From positions 186,001 through 250,000 of the forward strand of contig NZ_BMLW01000005.1 of NCBI RefSeq assembly GCF_014645515.1: 64,000 nucleotides of DNA. Direction: 5' to 3'. The notes under the pieces were generated by a model. It did no database searches. It had not been told where the DNA came from and saw only the letters and a program-made list of their open reading frames with translations. Positions 8,377 to 16,759 of this stretch are shown piece after piece. A program made the position numbers and the translations under genes. This DNA is from Oceanobacillus neutriphilus (GTDB lineage: Bacteria > Bacillota > Bacilli > Bacillales > Amphibacillaceae). Numbering within the stretch: the first letter of the stretch is position 1; every line of letters begins with the position of its first letter.

Positions 8377-8920
8377 ATTCCCTTTCCTCCTTCCCTTCGT
8401 TTTCCAGCAAAATCTTTTCAAGCTGATTCAAACCGCGTGAAATACGAGTTTTAACTGTATTTAAAGGAATATCCAACGTCATAGCGATTTCCTCATATTT
8501 TAAATCCTGATAAAAGCGCAAATAGAGCGCTGTCCGATAATCCAGAGAAAGCTGATTCAATGATTCCATCATCCATTTTCTTTCTATCTGATGATCGATA
8601 ATATGGTATATCTGGCTTGGGTTTTCATATAAATCCTTTGTGGCAAACTCTCTTTTCGTCGATGCTTTTTTCCAGTAATCTTTACAACAATTCGTTGCAA
8701 TTTTATACATCCAGGGCTTAAATTGCTTCGGAATAAACCCCCTTTTTCCTTCCTGGTAAATTTTCAAAAATGTCTCCTGCACAACATCCTCCACTTGCTT
8801 TTCATCGTGTAATAAGCGGTAGAGATAACCGAAAAGAGGTTTATGATAGCGGAAAACCAGGGAATCAAATGCTGAATCATTTCCACTTGCTAACTCTTCC
8901 ATATATTGTTCATCTAGCAT
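8369..8920 (-). CDS. ECF-type RNA polymerase sigma factor
   Basis: A 183-residue extracytoplasmic-function sigma factor. Region 2 is at about residues 15-85 (FDSLVFRYHKPLFGYLYRLLHDEKQVEDVVQETFLKIY, then WMYKIATNCCKDYWKK). The region 4 helix-turn-helix is at about 118-170 (LDYRTALYLRFYQDLKYEEIAMTLDIPLNTVKTRISRGLNQLEK). It directs RNA polymerase to a small regulon, often its own operon. It is fourth of six genes rather than first, between two ABC systems. B. subtilis sigY-yxlCDEFG is a known sigma operon with ABC genes, but the order differs. Confidence 0.95.
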   Translation of the reverse strand: MLDEQYMEELASGNDSAFDSLVFRYHKPLFGYLYRLLHDEKQVEDVVQETFLKIYQEGKRGFIPKQFKPWMYKIATNCCKDYWKKASTKREFATKDLYENPSQIYHIIDHQIERKWMMESLNQLSLDYRTALYLRFYQDLKYEEIAMTLDIPLNTVKTRISRGLNQLEKILLENEGKEEREYE

Positions 8921-8934
8921 TTTCTTTCCCCTTC

Positions 8935-9624
8935 CTATACCGGTTTTCTCTGAAACTTGATAAGTGCTAAAATAAATAGAATGATACCAAATCCCATATA
9001 CATAAGTCGATTATAGTAATATAAATCATTATCTGCAAAGGCGTAGCCAGTCTTTCCCTCTAAGAAATAGATGACACTGCCATACTTTAACATAATCATT
9101 TGCAAAGCCTGCCCTAACAATGGTGCACCAATGAAGCTAAGCAAAAAAAGAAAAATACCTCCAAGTAAAGCACCGAGTGAACGTTTACTAATTACAAGCC
9201 CGATAAGCATCACTGCACTATAAAAAAAGTAAAGCGGCAGGGTATAAAGGAATGCCTTCCATATAATAGCACCGAATATTGATGTAAGCACCAATGCAAT
9301 AATACCCAGCATAATGAAAAACAACATGCAGGCAAATAAAAAACGTTCCAGTAAAAATTTATATCTGGCAATTGGATATGTGACAACCTGTGTAAAAAAG
9401 CCAGAATCAAATTCAATGGAAAAATAACGCTGCAGAATAAGTATCAGCCAAATCGGTGCTAATTGTTCAAAAATTAAGCTTAATAATTTTCCTGTTTCTT
9501 CATAGTAAAAATCATGATAAAGGATTATTGCAGCTATTGGAATAGCTGCCAGTAAGGCAATTCCATAAATCGAGCTTACCCATTTTTTGAAAAAGAGCCG
9601 GCAACGAAAAAACATTCCACTCAT
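8935..9624 (-). CDS. ABC-2-like membrane permease subunit
   Basis: A 229-residue protein with about six transmembrane helices (for example IYGIALLAAIPIAAIILY and LPLYFFYSAVMLIGLVIS). It begins with a short basic cytoplasmic segment (FRCRLFFKKW). The loop FDSGFFTQVVTYPIARYKFLLERFL is typical of ABC-2 type permeases that act with a CcmA-like ATPase. Its start overlaps the preceding permease gene by four bases and the sigma gene starts 14 bases after its stop. It probably forms one transporter with the products of 9621-11801 and 11798-12673. Confidence 0.75.
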   Translation of the reverse strand: MSGMFFRCRLFFKKWVSSIYGIALLAAIPIAAIILYHDFYYEETGKLLSLIFEQLAPIWLILILQRYFSIEFDSGFFTQVVTYPIARYKFLLERFLFACMLFFIMLGIIALVLTSIFGAIIWKAFLYTLPLYFFYSAVMLIGLVISKRSLGALLGGIFLFLLSFIGAPLLGQALQMIMLKYGSVIYFLEGKTGYAFADNDLYYYNRLMYMGFGIILFILALIKFQRKPV

Positions 9625-11801
9625 TCCTTCATCTCCTTCTCAAATGCATCGGCAAGCCTCTCAATATTAAATTCCTTGCTATTTCCTAATTTATTGCTGG
9701 CATCATATAAATAGCGTGTAAATGCAAGTAAGTATTCATCACCTTGTTTTTCCATTTCTTTAATCCGTTCTATCTTTTGATCATACTTGGTTCCCCAGTC
9801 TTGATCGGTGTTATATTTTGTGAAGGATTCTTTCTCCATTTGGTAATAAATACTCCAATTAAATAATTCATCGAAAATAATTCGATCATAGAAATCTGCT
9901 TCCTCCGAACTGCCCCCATCAGAGAATGTTTCAGGATGAGGTATACCAGACCGCAGCACTTGAAGGTACAAATCATTGACAATATACTCCTCTATCCCTT
10001 CTCCATATACTGTATCTTCATTCAATAAATAAAAATCCTCTGTCATATTTTGTACCTGATTATAATATTGATTGTTTGGCAAAACGGCAATCGTTTTTGG
10101 CATTAAATCTAAATCAAACCATTCCTTCAGCCCTGCCCAGGCTTGATGATATTTATTGACTATGGAAGACATGCTTTCCTGTAATTGCGGATGACTAATT
10201 ACACGGATACCTGCTACCTCCTGCTCTACCATATTTCCGCCGATCAATTCTAAGCCATGCTTTGTAGTTCCCGTAAATTTTCCATTTTCAGTCTTAGGAA
10301 TCGACATCAATAACGGCACTTCCACACCTTCACTTTGAAGTGATACATTATACTGTGTTGGAAAATCCTCTACTAATCTTGTATTTCGTATTTGGAATTT
10401 TACATATAGCTGTTCATCCTCCAGCACTTGAAATAAGGTACGCTTACCAATTAACGGATACCAGCCGGCGGATTTAGGTAAAAATACGCGCCGCTTATCA
10501 ATAAATGCCGACTCCCCGCTCCCTTCATCAAAGTACTGTAAAATCTCCCCTCCATAGGTAAGCTTCATTTCAAATTCCTCATTTGGCTGAATCGGTTGCG
10601 CAAGCGTAAGTGTAATAAAGTCCCCATCTGCCGAACAGCTTAATTCCCGTTCACTATGACATGCTGTTATATTAAGCTGATGATTTAATGTAAGAAGCAC
10701 CTCATCAGCTGCTTCTTCACCATTATTTTTTATTGTCAACTGATTTGTTGCCTCTAACTGATGATCTTCTTTTAATAAAATATCTAAATCAGATATTTCA
10801 ATGGAAAAATCATAATGCTCATCATCCTGCATTTCATCATAATACTTATTAATATCCTCGTAATATTCCTCTTCTGTTCCCCGCTTGTAATCCGAAAGTA
10901 ATGTGTCTATATAAAAATTTCCTGTTTCTACATATTGCTTAAACCCTTGATTATAGTCTGTAAACCGAATAAAACTAATGACAATAGCCATTGCCGTTGT
11001 TATAGATAAAAGAGCAAGCAATAATTGCTTTTCTCCTTTACTGCGGCGATTTCTTTTAAAAATAAATAAAATAAAAGCAAAAACCAATATCGCTATAACA
11101 ATTACAGCCATTTGGTGGATAAGTGTACTCTGAAACACTCGTTCAATTCCCCATATCCCCTCATACGGCTTTCCCACGAACATAAAATCAAAAGGAGTCA
11201 GCAGATGAAGACGCGGGTTATCAAATTCCAATGCCATCCCCGTGTAATCAAATGGCAAAAATACGGACACAATAATCAACGCAGGAATCGCTAAATAACT
11301 GAATATATTCGGAATAAGCACTGCACAGAGAAAGCCAAATGAAACAATAATTAAAAATGCCCCGCCCATTTGCGCAAATGTGTAAATAGATTGCTTCAAC
11401 ACTTCAGCAGCAGTCATGGGTGCTGTAAAAAACCAGATAATTTGAATCATTACTGTTAAAACGGTTAGAATCTGCCCGTATACTTGCGCTATCAACCATT
11501 TACCTGTCAGCCATTGCCAGTTTTTCACCTGGTAGGTCATTGCCAGCTGCTCAAACTTTGAATCCCGATCCCGATTGACGATATAAACTGCAATAATTCC
11601 AATGAGAAATAAATTCAATAAAAGAATCCAAATAAAATATGTGTAAAATTGGTTTTCAACTGTTGTCCCACTCCCAAGTAAGCTTTTTTCATAAAGCACA
11701 TATACCCAAGCAATGATATTAATGACAATAGGAATAGCCAAAAATTTATTACGAATCAGCAGAAGCCATTCGTATTGAAAGTTATTTTTGAGCTGCTTCA
11801 T
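9621..11801 (-). CDS. Large ABC permease fused to a probable M1-peptidase-like ectodomain
   Basis: A 726-residue protein. The first ~295 residues hold about seven or eight membrane helices in the ABC-2 arrangement. The remaining ~430 residues are soluble, acidic and predicted outside the membrane, beginning with strand-rich sequence (DFSIEISDLDILLKEDHQLEATNQLTI) and ending helical. ABC-2 permeases joined to M1 aminopeptidase-like domains are known in Firmicutes, and the layout and length match. However, no HExxH zinc motif and no GAMEN motif are present, so any peptidase part would be inactive and might only bind ligand. Four-base overlaps on both sides tie it to its ATPase and to the next permease. 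Confidence 0.7.
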   Translation of the reverse strand: MKQLKNNFQYEWLLLIRNKFLAIPIVINIIAWVYVLYEKSLLGSGTTVENQFYTYFIWILLLNLFLIGIIAVYIVNRDRDSKFEQLAMTYQVKNWQWLTGKWLIAQVYGQILTVLTVMIQIIWFFTAPMTAAEVLKQSIYTFAQMGGAFLIIVSFGFLCAVLIPNIFSYLAIPALIIVSVFLPFDYTGMALEFDNPRLHLLTPFDFMFVGKPYEGIWGIERVFQSTLIHQMAVIVIAILVFAFILFIFKRNRRSKGEKQLLLALLSITTAMAIVISFIRFTDYNQGFKQYVETGNFYIDTLLSDYKRGTEEEYYEDINKYYDEMQDDEHYDFSIEISDLDILLKEDHQLEATNQLTIKNNGEEAADEVLLTLNHQLNITACHSERELSCSADGDFITLTLAQPIQPNEEFEMKLTYGGEILQYFDEGSGESAFIDKRRVFLPKSAGWYPLIGKRTLFQVLEDEQLYVKFQIRNTRLVEDFPTQYNVSLQSEGVEVPLLMSIPKTENGKFTGTTKHGLELIGGNMVEQEVAGIRVISHPQLQESMSSIVNKYHQAWAGLKEWFDLDLMPKTIAVLPNNQYYNQVQNMTEDFYLLNEDTVYGEGIEEYIVNDLYLQVLRSGIPHPETFSDGGSSEEADFYDRIIFDELFNWSIYYQMEKESFTKYNTDQDWGTKYDQKIERIKEMEKQGDEYLLAFTRYLYDASNKLGNSKEFNIERLADAFEKEMKE

Positions 11802-12673
11802 GTAATCACTCCATTAATTAATGCCATATAGCCATCTTCTAATGTTGGTTTCACACATGTAGCCCTGTGTTTTGGCTCAGCTTTCGACAGAACATGAAAT
11901 ACCATTTGCTCCTGCTCACGTCTGCTCGAAAGTACGGTATACGCTTGTTCTACTTCATCATAGTGAGAAATGGGCACGCTTATTTCCCACACTGTCCCTT
12001 CGGCTAAAGATGCAAGCTTCTCCGTCTCTCCCTGATAAAGCAGCTCTCCCTTATTAATAACCCCGACATGCTCACAGCTTGTTTCAATATCACTTAGAAT
12101 ATGAGTGGATAAAATAATCGTATATTCCTTTCCTAAACGTTCCATAACATTTCGGAAACGGATTCGCTCCGATGGATCAAGTCCTGCTGTCGGCTCATCC
12201 AGAATAATTAGCTTTGGCTGGCCAATTAATGCTTGGGCAATGCCTAAACGGCGTTTCATCCCTCCCGAATATCCTTTTATTTTTTTATGTGTATGCTCTG
12301 TTAAATTTACCTGTTCTAATAAGCGCTGAACTTCTATCGTTCGTTTCTGGCGATTATTCATTCCTTTCATCGATGCCACATAATGCAAGAATTCTTCGCC
12401 TGTAAATTGCCCCGGTGCCTGGAAATGCTGTGGTAAATAACCTAATAGCTCACGTACCTTGTGACTATCTTTTTTTAAATCATAGCCATACACGGAGATC
12501 CGTCCTTCATCCCATGTTAAAATCGTACTGATAATATTCATTAATGTGGATTTCCCTGCACCATTTGGTCCCAGTAAACCATATAATCCCTTTTCAATTT
12601 GTAAATCAATGTGATGTAATGCTTGAAACTTACGATATGATTTACTGACATTTTCTATTTTTACTGTGTACAT
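11798..12673 (-). CDS. ABC transporter ATP-binding protein, CcmA-like, first gene of operon
   Basis: A ~291-residue ATPase of the drug/ABC-2 export type. Walker A is GPNGAGKST (35-43), the Q-loop is LGYLPQHF, the signature is YSGGMKRRLG (~135), Walker B is LIILDEPTAGLD and the H-loop is STH. A ~70-residue C-terminal extension is typical for the CcmA family. The ATG at 12673 follows AGGGGG by ten bases and gives the usual MYTVKIENVSKSY start; the frame also allows an upstream start at 12739 with no site. It begins a six-gene run (12673 to 6875) with overlaps or gaps under 15 bases. Confidence 0.92.
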   Translation of the reverse strand: MYTVKIENVSKSYRKFQALHHIDLQIEKGLYGLLGPNGAGKSTLMNIISTILTWDEGRISVYGYDLKKDSHKVRELLGYLPQHFQAPGQFTGEEFLHYVASMKGMNNRQKRTIEVQRLLEQVNLTEHTHKKIKGYSGGMKRRLGIAQALIGQPKLIILDEPTAGLDPSERIRFRNVMERLGKEYTIILSTHILSDIETSCEHVGVINKGELLYQGETEKLASLAEGTVWEISVPISHYDEVEQAYTVLSSRREQEQMVFHVLSKAEPKHRATCVKPTLEDGYMALINGVIT

Positions 12674-12746
12674 TGATGGTTTTCCCCCTATCATCATGTT
12701 GCTGCTCTTAACACGAATAAAGGAGTAGAATTGTTTCAAAAATAAA

Positions 12747-12835
12747 TGAATTTCATAATTATATTTTTGGGCAGGTACTTCTTTTTTTGTATCTTGAACT
12801 TATTGAGACACAAGGGTTAAGAATTATGAAATTCA
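12747..12835. repeat. 14-bp inverted repeat around a ~60-base AT-rich core
   Basis: TGAATTTCATAATT near 12747 is exactly matched by AATTATGAAATTCA near 12822-12835. The core carries a smaller hairpin (TGTATC/GAGACA). It sits upstream of the sigma/ABC operon and directly next to repeat copy B. It could be a leader structure, a terminator remnant or a MITE-like fragment; no flanking target duplication was identified. Confidence 0.5.
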
Positions 12836-12852
12836 CTCATTTAATAATTTTT

Positions 12853-12911
12853 ACAAACCTCCTCTTCTTCACATTGTTCTCTAACATGAGTTCATGTCAG
12901 GGTAGCTGCAT
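12853..12911 (-). repeat. Intergenic repeat copy B, dyad plus AGGAGGTTTGT
   Basis: Second copy of the sequence at 3681-3736. Here the dyad is nearly perfect: CTAACATGA and TCATGTCAG around GT. On the minus strand the order is CTACCCTGACATGAACTCAT, GTTAGAGAAC, AATGTG, AGGAGGTTTGTA. A seven-codon ORF (MSEFHNS) follows the AGGAGG 13 bases later. It lies ~180 bases upstream of the ABC operon and on the same strand. Confidence 0.55.
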
Positions 12912-13062
12912 CCATTTTTTCTTCTCCATATAATTTTTGGCCGCCTTCTATTATTTTCAGCTATATTATAAGAAAGTCTAATAATAAATGAATACTTTTT
13001 TCGTAAATTATGATAACATTGGGTCTTAATTATCTTAACATTATGAAAGGGGTACGTTTTTA

Positions 13063-13116
13063 ATGATTAAAGCAAGCAGGAATGAATGGGCCTTATCAAT
13101 TTTTTTACGAATATAG
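13063..13116 (+). other. 17-codon ORF with good ribosome site, possible gene stub
   Basis: MIKASRNEWALSIFLRI starts eight or nine bases after AAAGGGG. Nothing protein-like continues in frame. The sequence ending in W-x-x-x-x-FLR resembles the start of DoxX-like membrane proteins, so this may be a stub left by a deletion; a leader peptide for the permease at 13245 is the other option. Confidence 0.3.
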
Positions 13117-13244
13117 TTATGTTACATAATGAATACTTAGATTGGTTCTATGCTGACAAGGATTTTCCTAAATAGAAAATACCAACATCTTAGTAGAAAT
13201 TTAAATGTAAGTGAGTTAAAGATAGAGAGAGGAATGAGTTTTTC

Positions 13245-14507
13245 ATGAATATGGGTATTATTGCATTGCTTGCACTCGTTTTGGTTATTATGATTGGGTT
13301 TGTGAAAAAGCTCAATATTGGATTGTTAGCAATTGCAATTGCAGTTGTGATCGGCTATGCATCAGGAGAATTTACAACGGAACAAATATTGGAGGGGTTT
13401 GGCGCTTCTTTATTTATCACGCTGCTCGGTGTGACATTCTTATTTGGAATAATTAACAATAATAGATGTTTGGATGTGTTGATAAATAATATTGTTAGGA
13501 GTTTTGGCAAAAAAGTTTGGTTTATCCCCATTCTTATATTTATTGTCGGATGGTTTGTTGCTGCATTAGCAGGTGCAGTCGCTGCACTAGTGTTTGTCAT
13601 TTCGATATCTATGCCCCTTTCGCGTAATTCCGGGTACAACCCTGCACTCCTAATGATTATTGGTGTTGCAGGAGGCCAATCAGGACGTTTTACACTAATT
13701 ACACCAGACGGTATTGTAGTTTCTAATATTATGTCTGAGCAAGGAATAGAAGGTATTTTAACACCATTAACTTTAAATGTAACCATCGGTATGATTATTC
13801 TATCTATCGCCGCGTTTATTTACTTCAAAGGTTATAAGATACAGAAGCCCGAATCATCTAATGATGTTGTTGATAAAGAGCATCTGACTAAAAATCATTG
13901 GGTGGCCTTAGCGGGCGTGTTAATTTTTATTTTTTGTGTAATTGTCCTAGGATTAGATGCAGGACTCGTGGCTATTTCTGTAGCAATGTTATTACTTATA
14001 TTAGGCATTTCGGATGAAAAAAAGGCATTCAAAAGCATACCTTGGAATACCATCTTGATGGTTACAGGTGTAGGTGTGCTTATGAATATTATTAGTGAGA
14101 CAGGAGGCATTGATATTTTAGTAGGAGCTATTGGAGGTTTTTCCAATTATGCAACCATTATGGGTATGAGCTCCTTCATTGGTGGTTTTATGTCTTGGTT
14201 CTCATCTACATTAGGAGTAGTTATTCCTACTTTAGCTCCAACAGTTAGCGACTTGGCTAATGTTATTGGGAATAATACAAGTGAAACCGGCTTATTAAGT
14301 GCCATCATTGTAGGCTCCAGCTCTGCAGCGTTCAGCCCTGCTTCCAGTGCTGGTGGATTAATTTTGTCTACTATAATCGGTGACCATCAATACGGCAAGG
14401 AATTCAATTCCAGTAAATTATTTGTGTCTCTTTTTGTTTTCTCGATTGTTATGGTTTTGATTAATTCTATACTCGCTATTACCGGCGTTTTTAATTTATT
14501 TAATTAG
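13245..14507 (+). CDS. SLC13/MatC-like dicarboxylate or anion permease
   Basis: A 420-residue membrane protein with about 12 helices in two homologous halves. The paired re-entrant motifs GGQSGRFTLITPDGIVVSN and SSAAFSPASSAGGLILS are of the kind that bind the anion in CitM/MatC/SLC13-type (ion transporter superfamily) carriers. The likely substrate is a C4-dicarboxylate or malonate-like acid, moved with cations. The start is the ATG at 13245 after AGAGAGAGGAATGAG. It stands alone on the plus strand. Function beyond anion transport cannot be fixed from sequence. Confidence 0.8.
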   Translation: MNMGIIALLALVLVIMIGFVKKLNIGLLAIAIAVVIGYASGEFTTEQILEGFGASLFITLLGVTFLFGIINNNRCLDVLINNIVRSFGKKVWFIPILIFIVGWFVAALAGAVAALVFVISISMPLSRNSGYNPALLMIIGVAGGQSGRFTLITPDGIVVSNIMSEQGIEGILTPLTLNVTIGMIILSIAAFIYFKGYKIQKPESSNDVVDKEHLTKNHWVALAGVLIFIFCVIVLGLDAGLVAISVAMLLLILGISDEKKAFKSIPWNTILMVTGVGVLMNIISETGGIDILVGAIGGFSNYATIMGMSSFIGGFMSWFSSTLGVVIPTLAPTVSDLANVIGNNTSETGLLSAIIVGSSSAAFSPASSAGGLILSTIIGDHQYGKEFNSSKLFVSLFVFSIVMVLINSILAITGVFNLFN

Positions 14508-14590
14508 GGATTGGCGATATTAAGATGCCAAGACATTTATTTTTAACCATTGAAATAAAGTGTTTCTTAAATAAGACAATATAGTTTACC

Positions 14591-14655
14591 ATGTGCATGA
14601 ATTGGCTGTTGATTGTATTAATATACTTTGAAATCAGCAGCCAATTCATGCACAT
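14591..14655 (+). terminator. Very long hairpin after the permease gene
   Basis: ATGTGCATGAATTGGCTG pairs perfectly with CAGCCAATTCATGCACAT and the stem continues through TTGATT/AATCAG with one G-T pair, about 24 pairs in all, loop about 17. TTTGCTTCTTTTT follows on the plus strand. The stem is longer than a normal terminator and has AT-rich flanks; it may also stop the convergent gene at 14687. Confidence 0.7.
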
Positions 14656-14686
14656 TTGCTTCTTTTTAAATGAATGAAAATATATT

Positions 14687-15322
14687 TTATTTAGTGCACA
14701 CATAAGCAACACTGCGAATAGAATCTGGATTTTCCAATTGGTCTGCTATCGATCTAGCCAAATCCGCCCGGGTTATACGCCCCTTTCCTTTCTTAACAGG
14801 TTTATCAAAGCTTATTTGATAACTCCCTTTTGGAGCACTATTCGTCAAATAAGGCGGCCGAATAATAGTCCAATCAACTGTACTTTGATAAATTTCTTCT
14901 TCCATACGCTGCATATCACGATATAAATTGTGAAATATTCTCCATAAGACTTTAACAAGGATACGCTCTGTAAACGAAGACTCTTCCTTTGATTTAAGTG
15001 TTTCAGCTGATAAGCAAATCAGCCGGTTAACTCCTGACTTCTTCATTTCTTTTATTATATTTTCCATACCTTCCGAGTAAACTGTTGTCGGTCGACGATG
15101 ATTTCCGCCAAGGACGGATAAAACAGCATCTTTTCCAGTCAGCTTTCCTTCTATTGAAGCTGAATTTAAAACATCCCCTTTTACAATTTCCAGACGTGCT
15201 CCCGATAATTCTAACTTTTCCGGATTACGTACGATAGCTGTTACTTCATGACCTTTCAGAAGTAATTGCTTCACTAATGGAATTCCTGTATCACCAGTGG
15301 CTCCAAAAACTACAACTTTCAT
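14687..15322 (-). CDS. NAD(P)-binding NmrA/SDR-a5-like protein
   Basis: A 211-residue Rossmann protein of the atypical short-chain dehydrogenase group. The nucleotide loop is VVVFGATGDTGIPLVKQLL near residue 5, then GDVLN, the segment VLGG, and the late WTIIRPPYLT. Such proteins act as NAD(P)H-flavin reductase-like (BLVRB) enzymes or redox sensors; the substrate is unknown. The ATG at 15322 follows GGAAGGTG. A perfect 14-bp inverted repeat at 15340-15373, similar to one before the neighbouring tetR gene, shows TetR-type control. Confidence 0.85.
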   Translation of the reverse strand: MKVVVFGATGDTGIPLVKQLLLKGHEVTAIVRNPEKLELSGARLEIVKGDVLNSASIEGKLTGKDAVLSVLGGNHRRPTTVYSEGMENIIKEMKKSGVNRLICLSAETLKSKEESSFTERILVKVLWRIFHNLYRDMQRMEEEIYQSTVDWTIIRPPYLTNSAPKGSYQISFDKPVKKGKGRITRADLARSIADQLENPDSIRSVAYVCTK

Positions 15323-15339
15323 ATTAAACACCTTCCAAC

Positions 15340-15373
15340 AACATATGTTAGTTAGTAACAACTAACATATGTT
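15340..15373. promoter_or_regulatory. Operator for the adjacent TetR regulator
   Basis: AACATATGTTAGTT and AACTAACATATGTT form a perfect 14-bp inverted repeat with six bases between. It lies 18-51 bases upstream of the NAD(P)-binding gene. A related sequence, TGTTATTAGCAACTAACA, precedes tetR at 16116-16133. Confidence 0.8.
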
Positions 15374-15497
15374 ATAAAAATTTTTTGTTGAACAATTCAT
15401 GTGGCTTCCCTATCGCTATACTCTGCTAACTTGTTTTAAAATAAGCAAGCAGAGCCAAAACAGAATTATTGGAATCCGCCAATTTTAAAAACCTCCT

Positions 15498-16085
15498 TTA
15501 CGGTTGAAGTCCATAACAAAATGTTTGTACACTATTTTTTATAAACTTCTCCTTTGCTACAGTGATAAATTTTTCTTTCCATAATGCAGTAGAAATAAAG
15601 TAACTGAACAAGGTCGCTAAAAATATAGATGCCTGCGTATAGGAATCTGTTTGTTTCATCTTCCCTTCCTCCTGCATGGTATTAAAATATGCTGTGATAT
15701 ATCCTTTTAATTGCTCTGTGTTGTCAGACACCAAATCTACTAATTCAGGCATCGATGCCCTTTCTTGAACAGCAATTAAACAAATAGATTCATAACGCTT
15801 CATAAGATCAAGGTATAAATGAGCTATCTGCAGCAAATCTTTTTCTAAATCGAAAACAAGATCCTTATCCAGTGTCTGCTTGAATCCGGGAACAACCGTA
15901 TTTCTTTCAATCGCTGCCTCCAGGACACCTTTTTTTGTTTCAAAGTGGCGAAAAACCGTCATTTCACTTACATGAGCTGCCTCTGCAATTTCCTTAATAG
16001 TCACTAGCTGAAATCCTTTTTCCTTCATTAATTGAAGCGCGGATTGTAATATCCGGTCCGATGTACTTAATTTATTCTTCGGCAT
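15498..16085 (-). CDS. TetR/AcrR-family repressor
   Basis: A 195-residue regulator. The N-terminal helix-turn-helix is at about residues 8-55 (SDRILQSALQLMKEKGFQLVTIKEIAEAAHVSEMTVFRHFETKKGVLEAAI). The rest is a helical ligand/dimer domain ending CYGLQP. The ATG at 16085 follows GGAGGTGGC. It is transcribed toward the NAD(P)-binding gene in the same direction. Matching inverted repeats before both genes indicate that it represses itself and the downstream gene. The ligand is unknown. Confidence 0.9.
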   Translation of the reverse strand: MPKNKLSTSDRILQSALQLMKEKGFQLVTIKEIAEAAHVSEMTVFRHFETKKGVLEAAIERNTVVPGFKQTLDKDLVFDLEKDLLQIAHLYLDLMKRYESICLIAVQERASMPELVDLVSDNTEQLKGYITAYFNTMQEEGKMKQTDSYTQASIFLATLFSYFISTALWKEKFITVAKEKFIKNSVQTFCYGLQP

Positions 16086-16115
16086 AACGCCACCTCCATT
16101 TTTTGAAAAAATGTA

Positions 16116-16133
16116 TGTTATTAGCAACTAACA
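16116..16133. promoter_or_regulatory. TetR self-operator
   Basis: TGTTATTAGCAACTAACA is an imperfect copy of the 15340-15373 operator core (TGTTAGT...AACTAACA), about 30 bases upstream of the tetR start. Confidence 0.6.
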
Positions 16134-16324
16134 TTTTATTGATTATTATTTTATCTTTCCCAGCAGATAAAGTCAATGTATTAATTTGAAGTTAGTTATA
16201 AGCCAGTTGTTTTCGGTAATGTTTCAATCAGCATTAACATGAAGGATTCTTTCCCCTGCTTTTTTGGATCATTACCGTTCGACCAACCTGCTCTATTAAC
16301 TAATCTCCCGCTTCCATAGCAGTA

Positions 16325-16717
16325 TTACATTTCAAAAAAAGAAGACTTTTGTTCAATCCGCATTCGAAAATGATTCATTATTCTTATCTGGTCTTCGGTC
16401 AGCCTTTCTTTATCCCAATACATGTGCATTAAGCTATATTCAAATACCTCTTTTAATTTAAAAAATAAAGGCAGTTTTTCTACTGCCTTCCCATTGAAAG
16501 AAGATATTGCTGGTGACACCCCCAATCCTTTCTTATATAGGAAATCCGTATAATTAACTTCCTCCAGCTGTTCATCAAAGCTTTTATAGTTTGTAATCCT
16601 TGCAAAGTAATTCTCTTCTTCAGCTACGCATCGAAACATCTCATCTGTTACTGCTTCCATCTTCGTGAAATGAATTGGATATAGTTTATTAAGCTGTGTA
16701 AGTATCTCTTGTGCCAA
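16325..16717 (-). pseudogene. Internally deleted phosphotransferase (APH/choline-kinase fold)
   Basis: About 130 residues that join two ends of a longer family. Residues 1-80 (LYPIHFTKMEAVTDEMFRC, YFARITNYKSFDEQLEEVNYTDFLY, GLGVSPAISSFNGKAVEK) match the N-lobe of Bacillus phosphotransferase-enzyme-family proteins (~300-330 residues). The last ~45 (FEYSLMHMYWDKERLTEDQ) resemble their C-terminus. The whole catalytic middle, including the HGDLHxxN and DFD elements, is missing with the frame kept. I used the TTG at 16717 after AGAGAGGAAG. An in-frame deletion of roughly 170 codons fits best; a real small protein is less likely. Confidence 0.6.
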
Positions 16718-16759
16718 AATAATTCTTCCTCTCTTAGACTCCAACAATCTTCAAGTATA

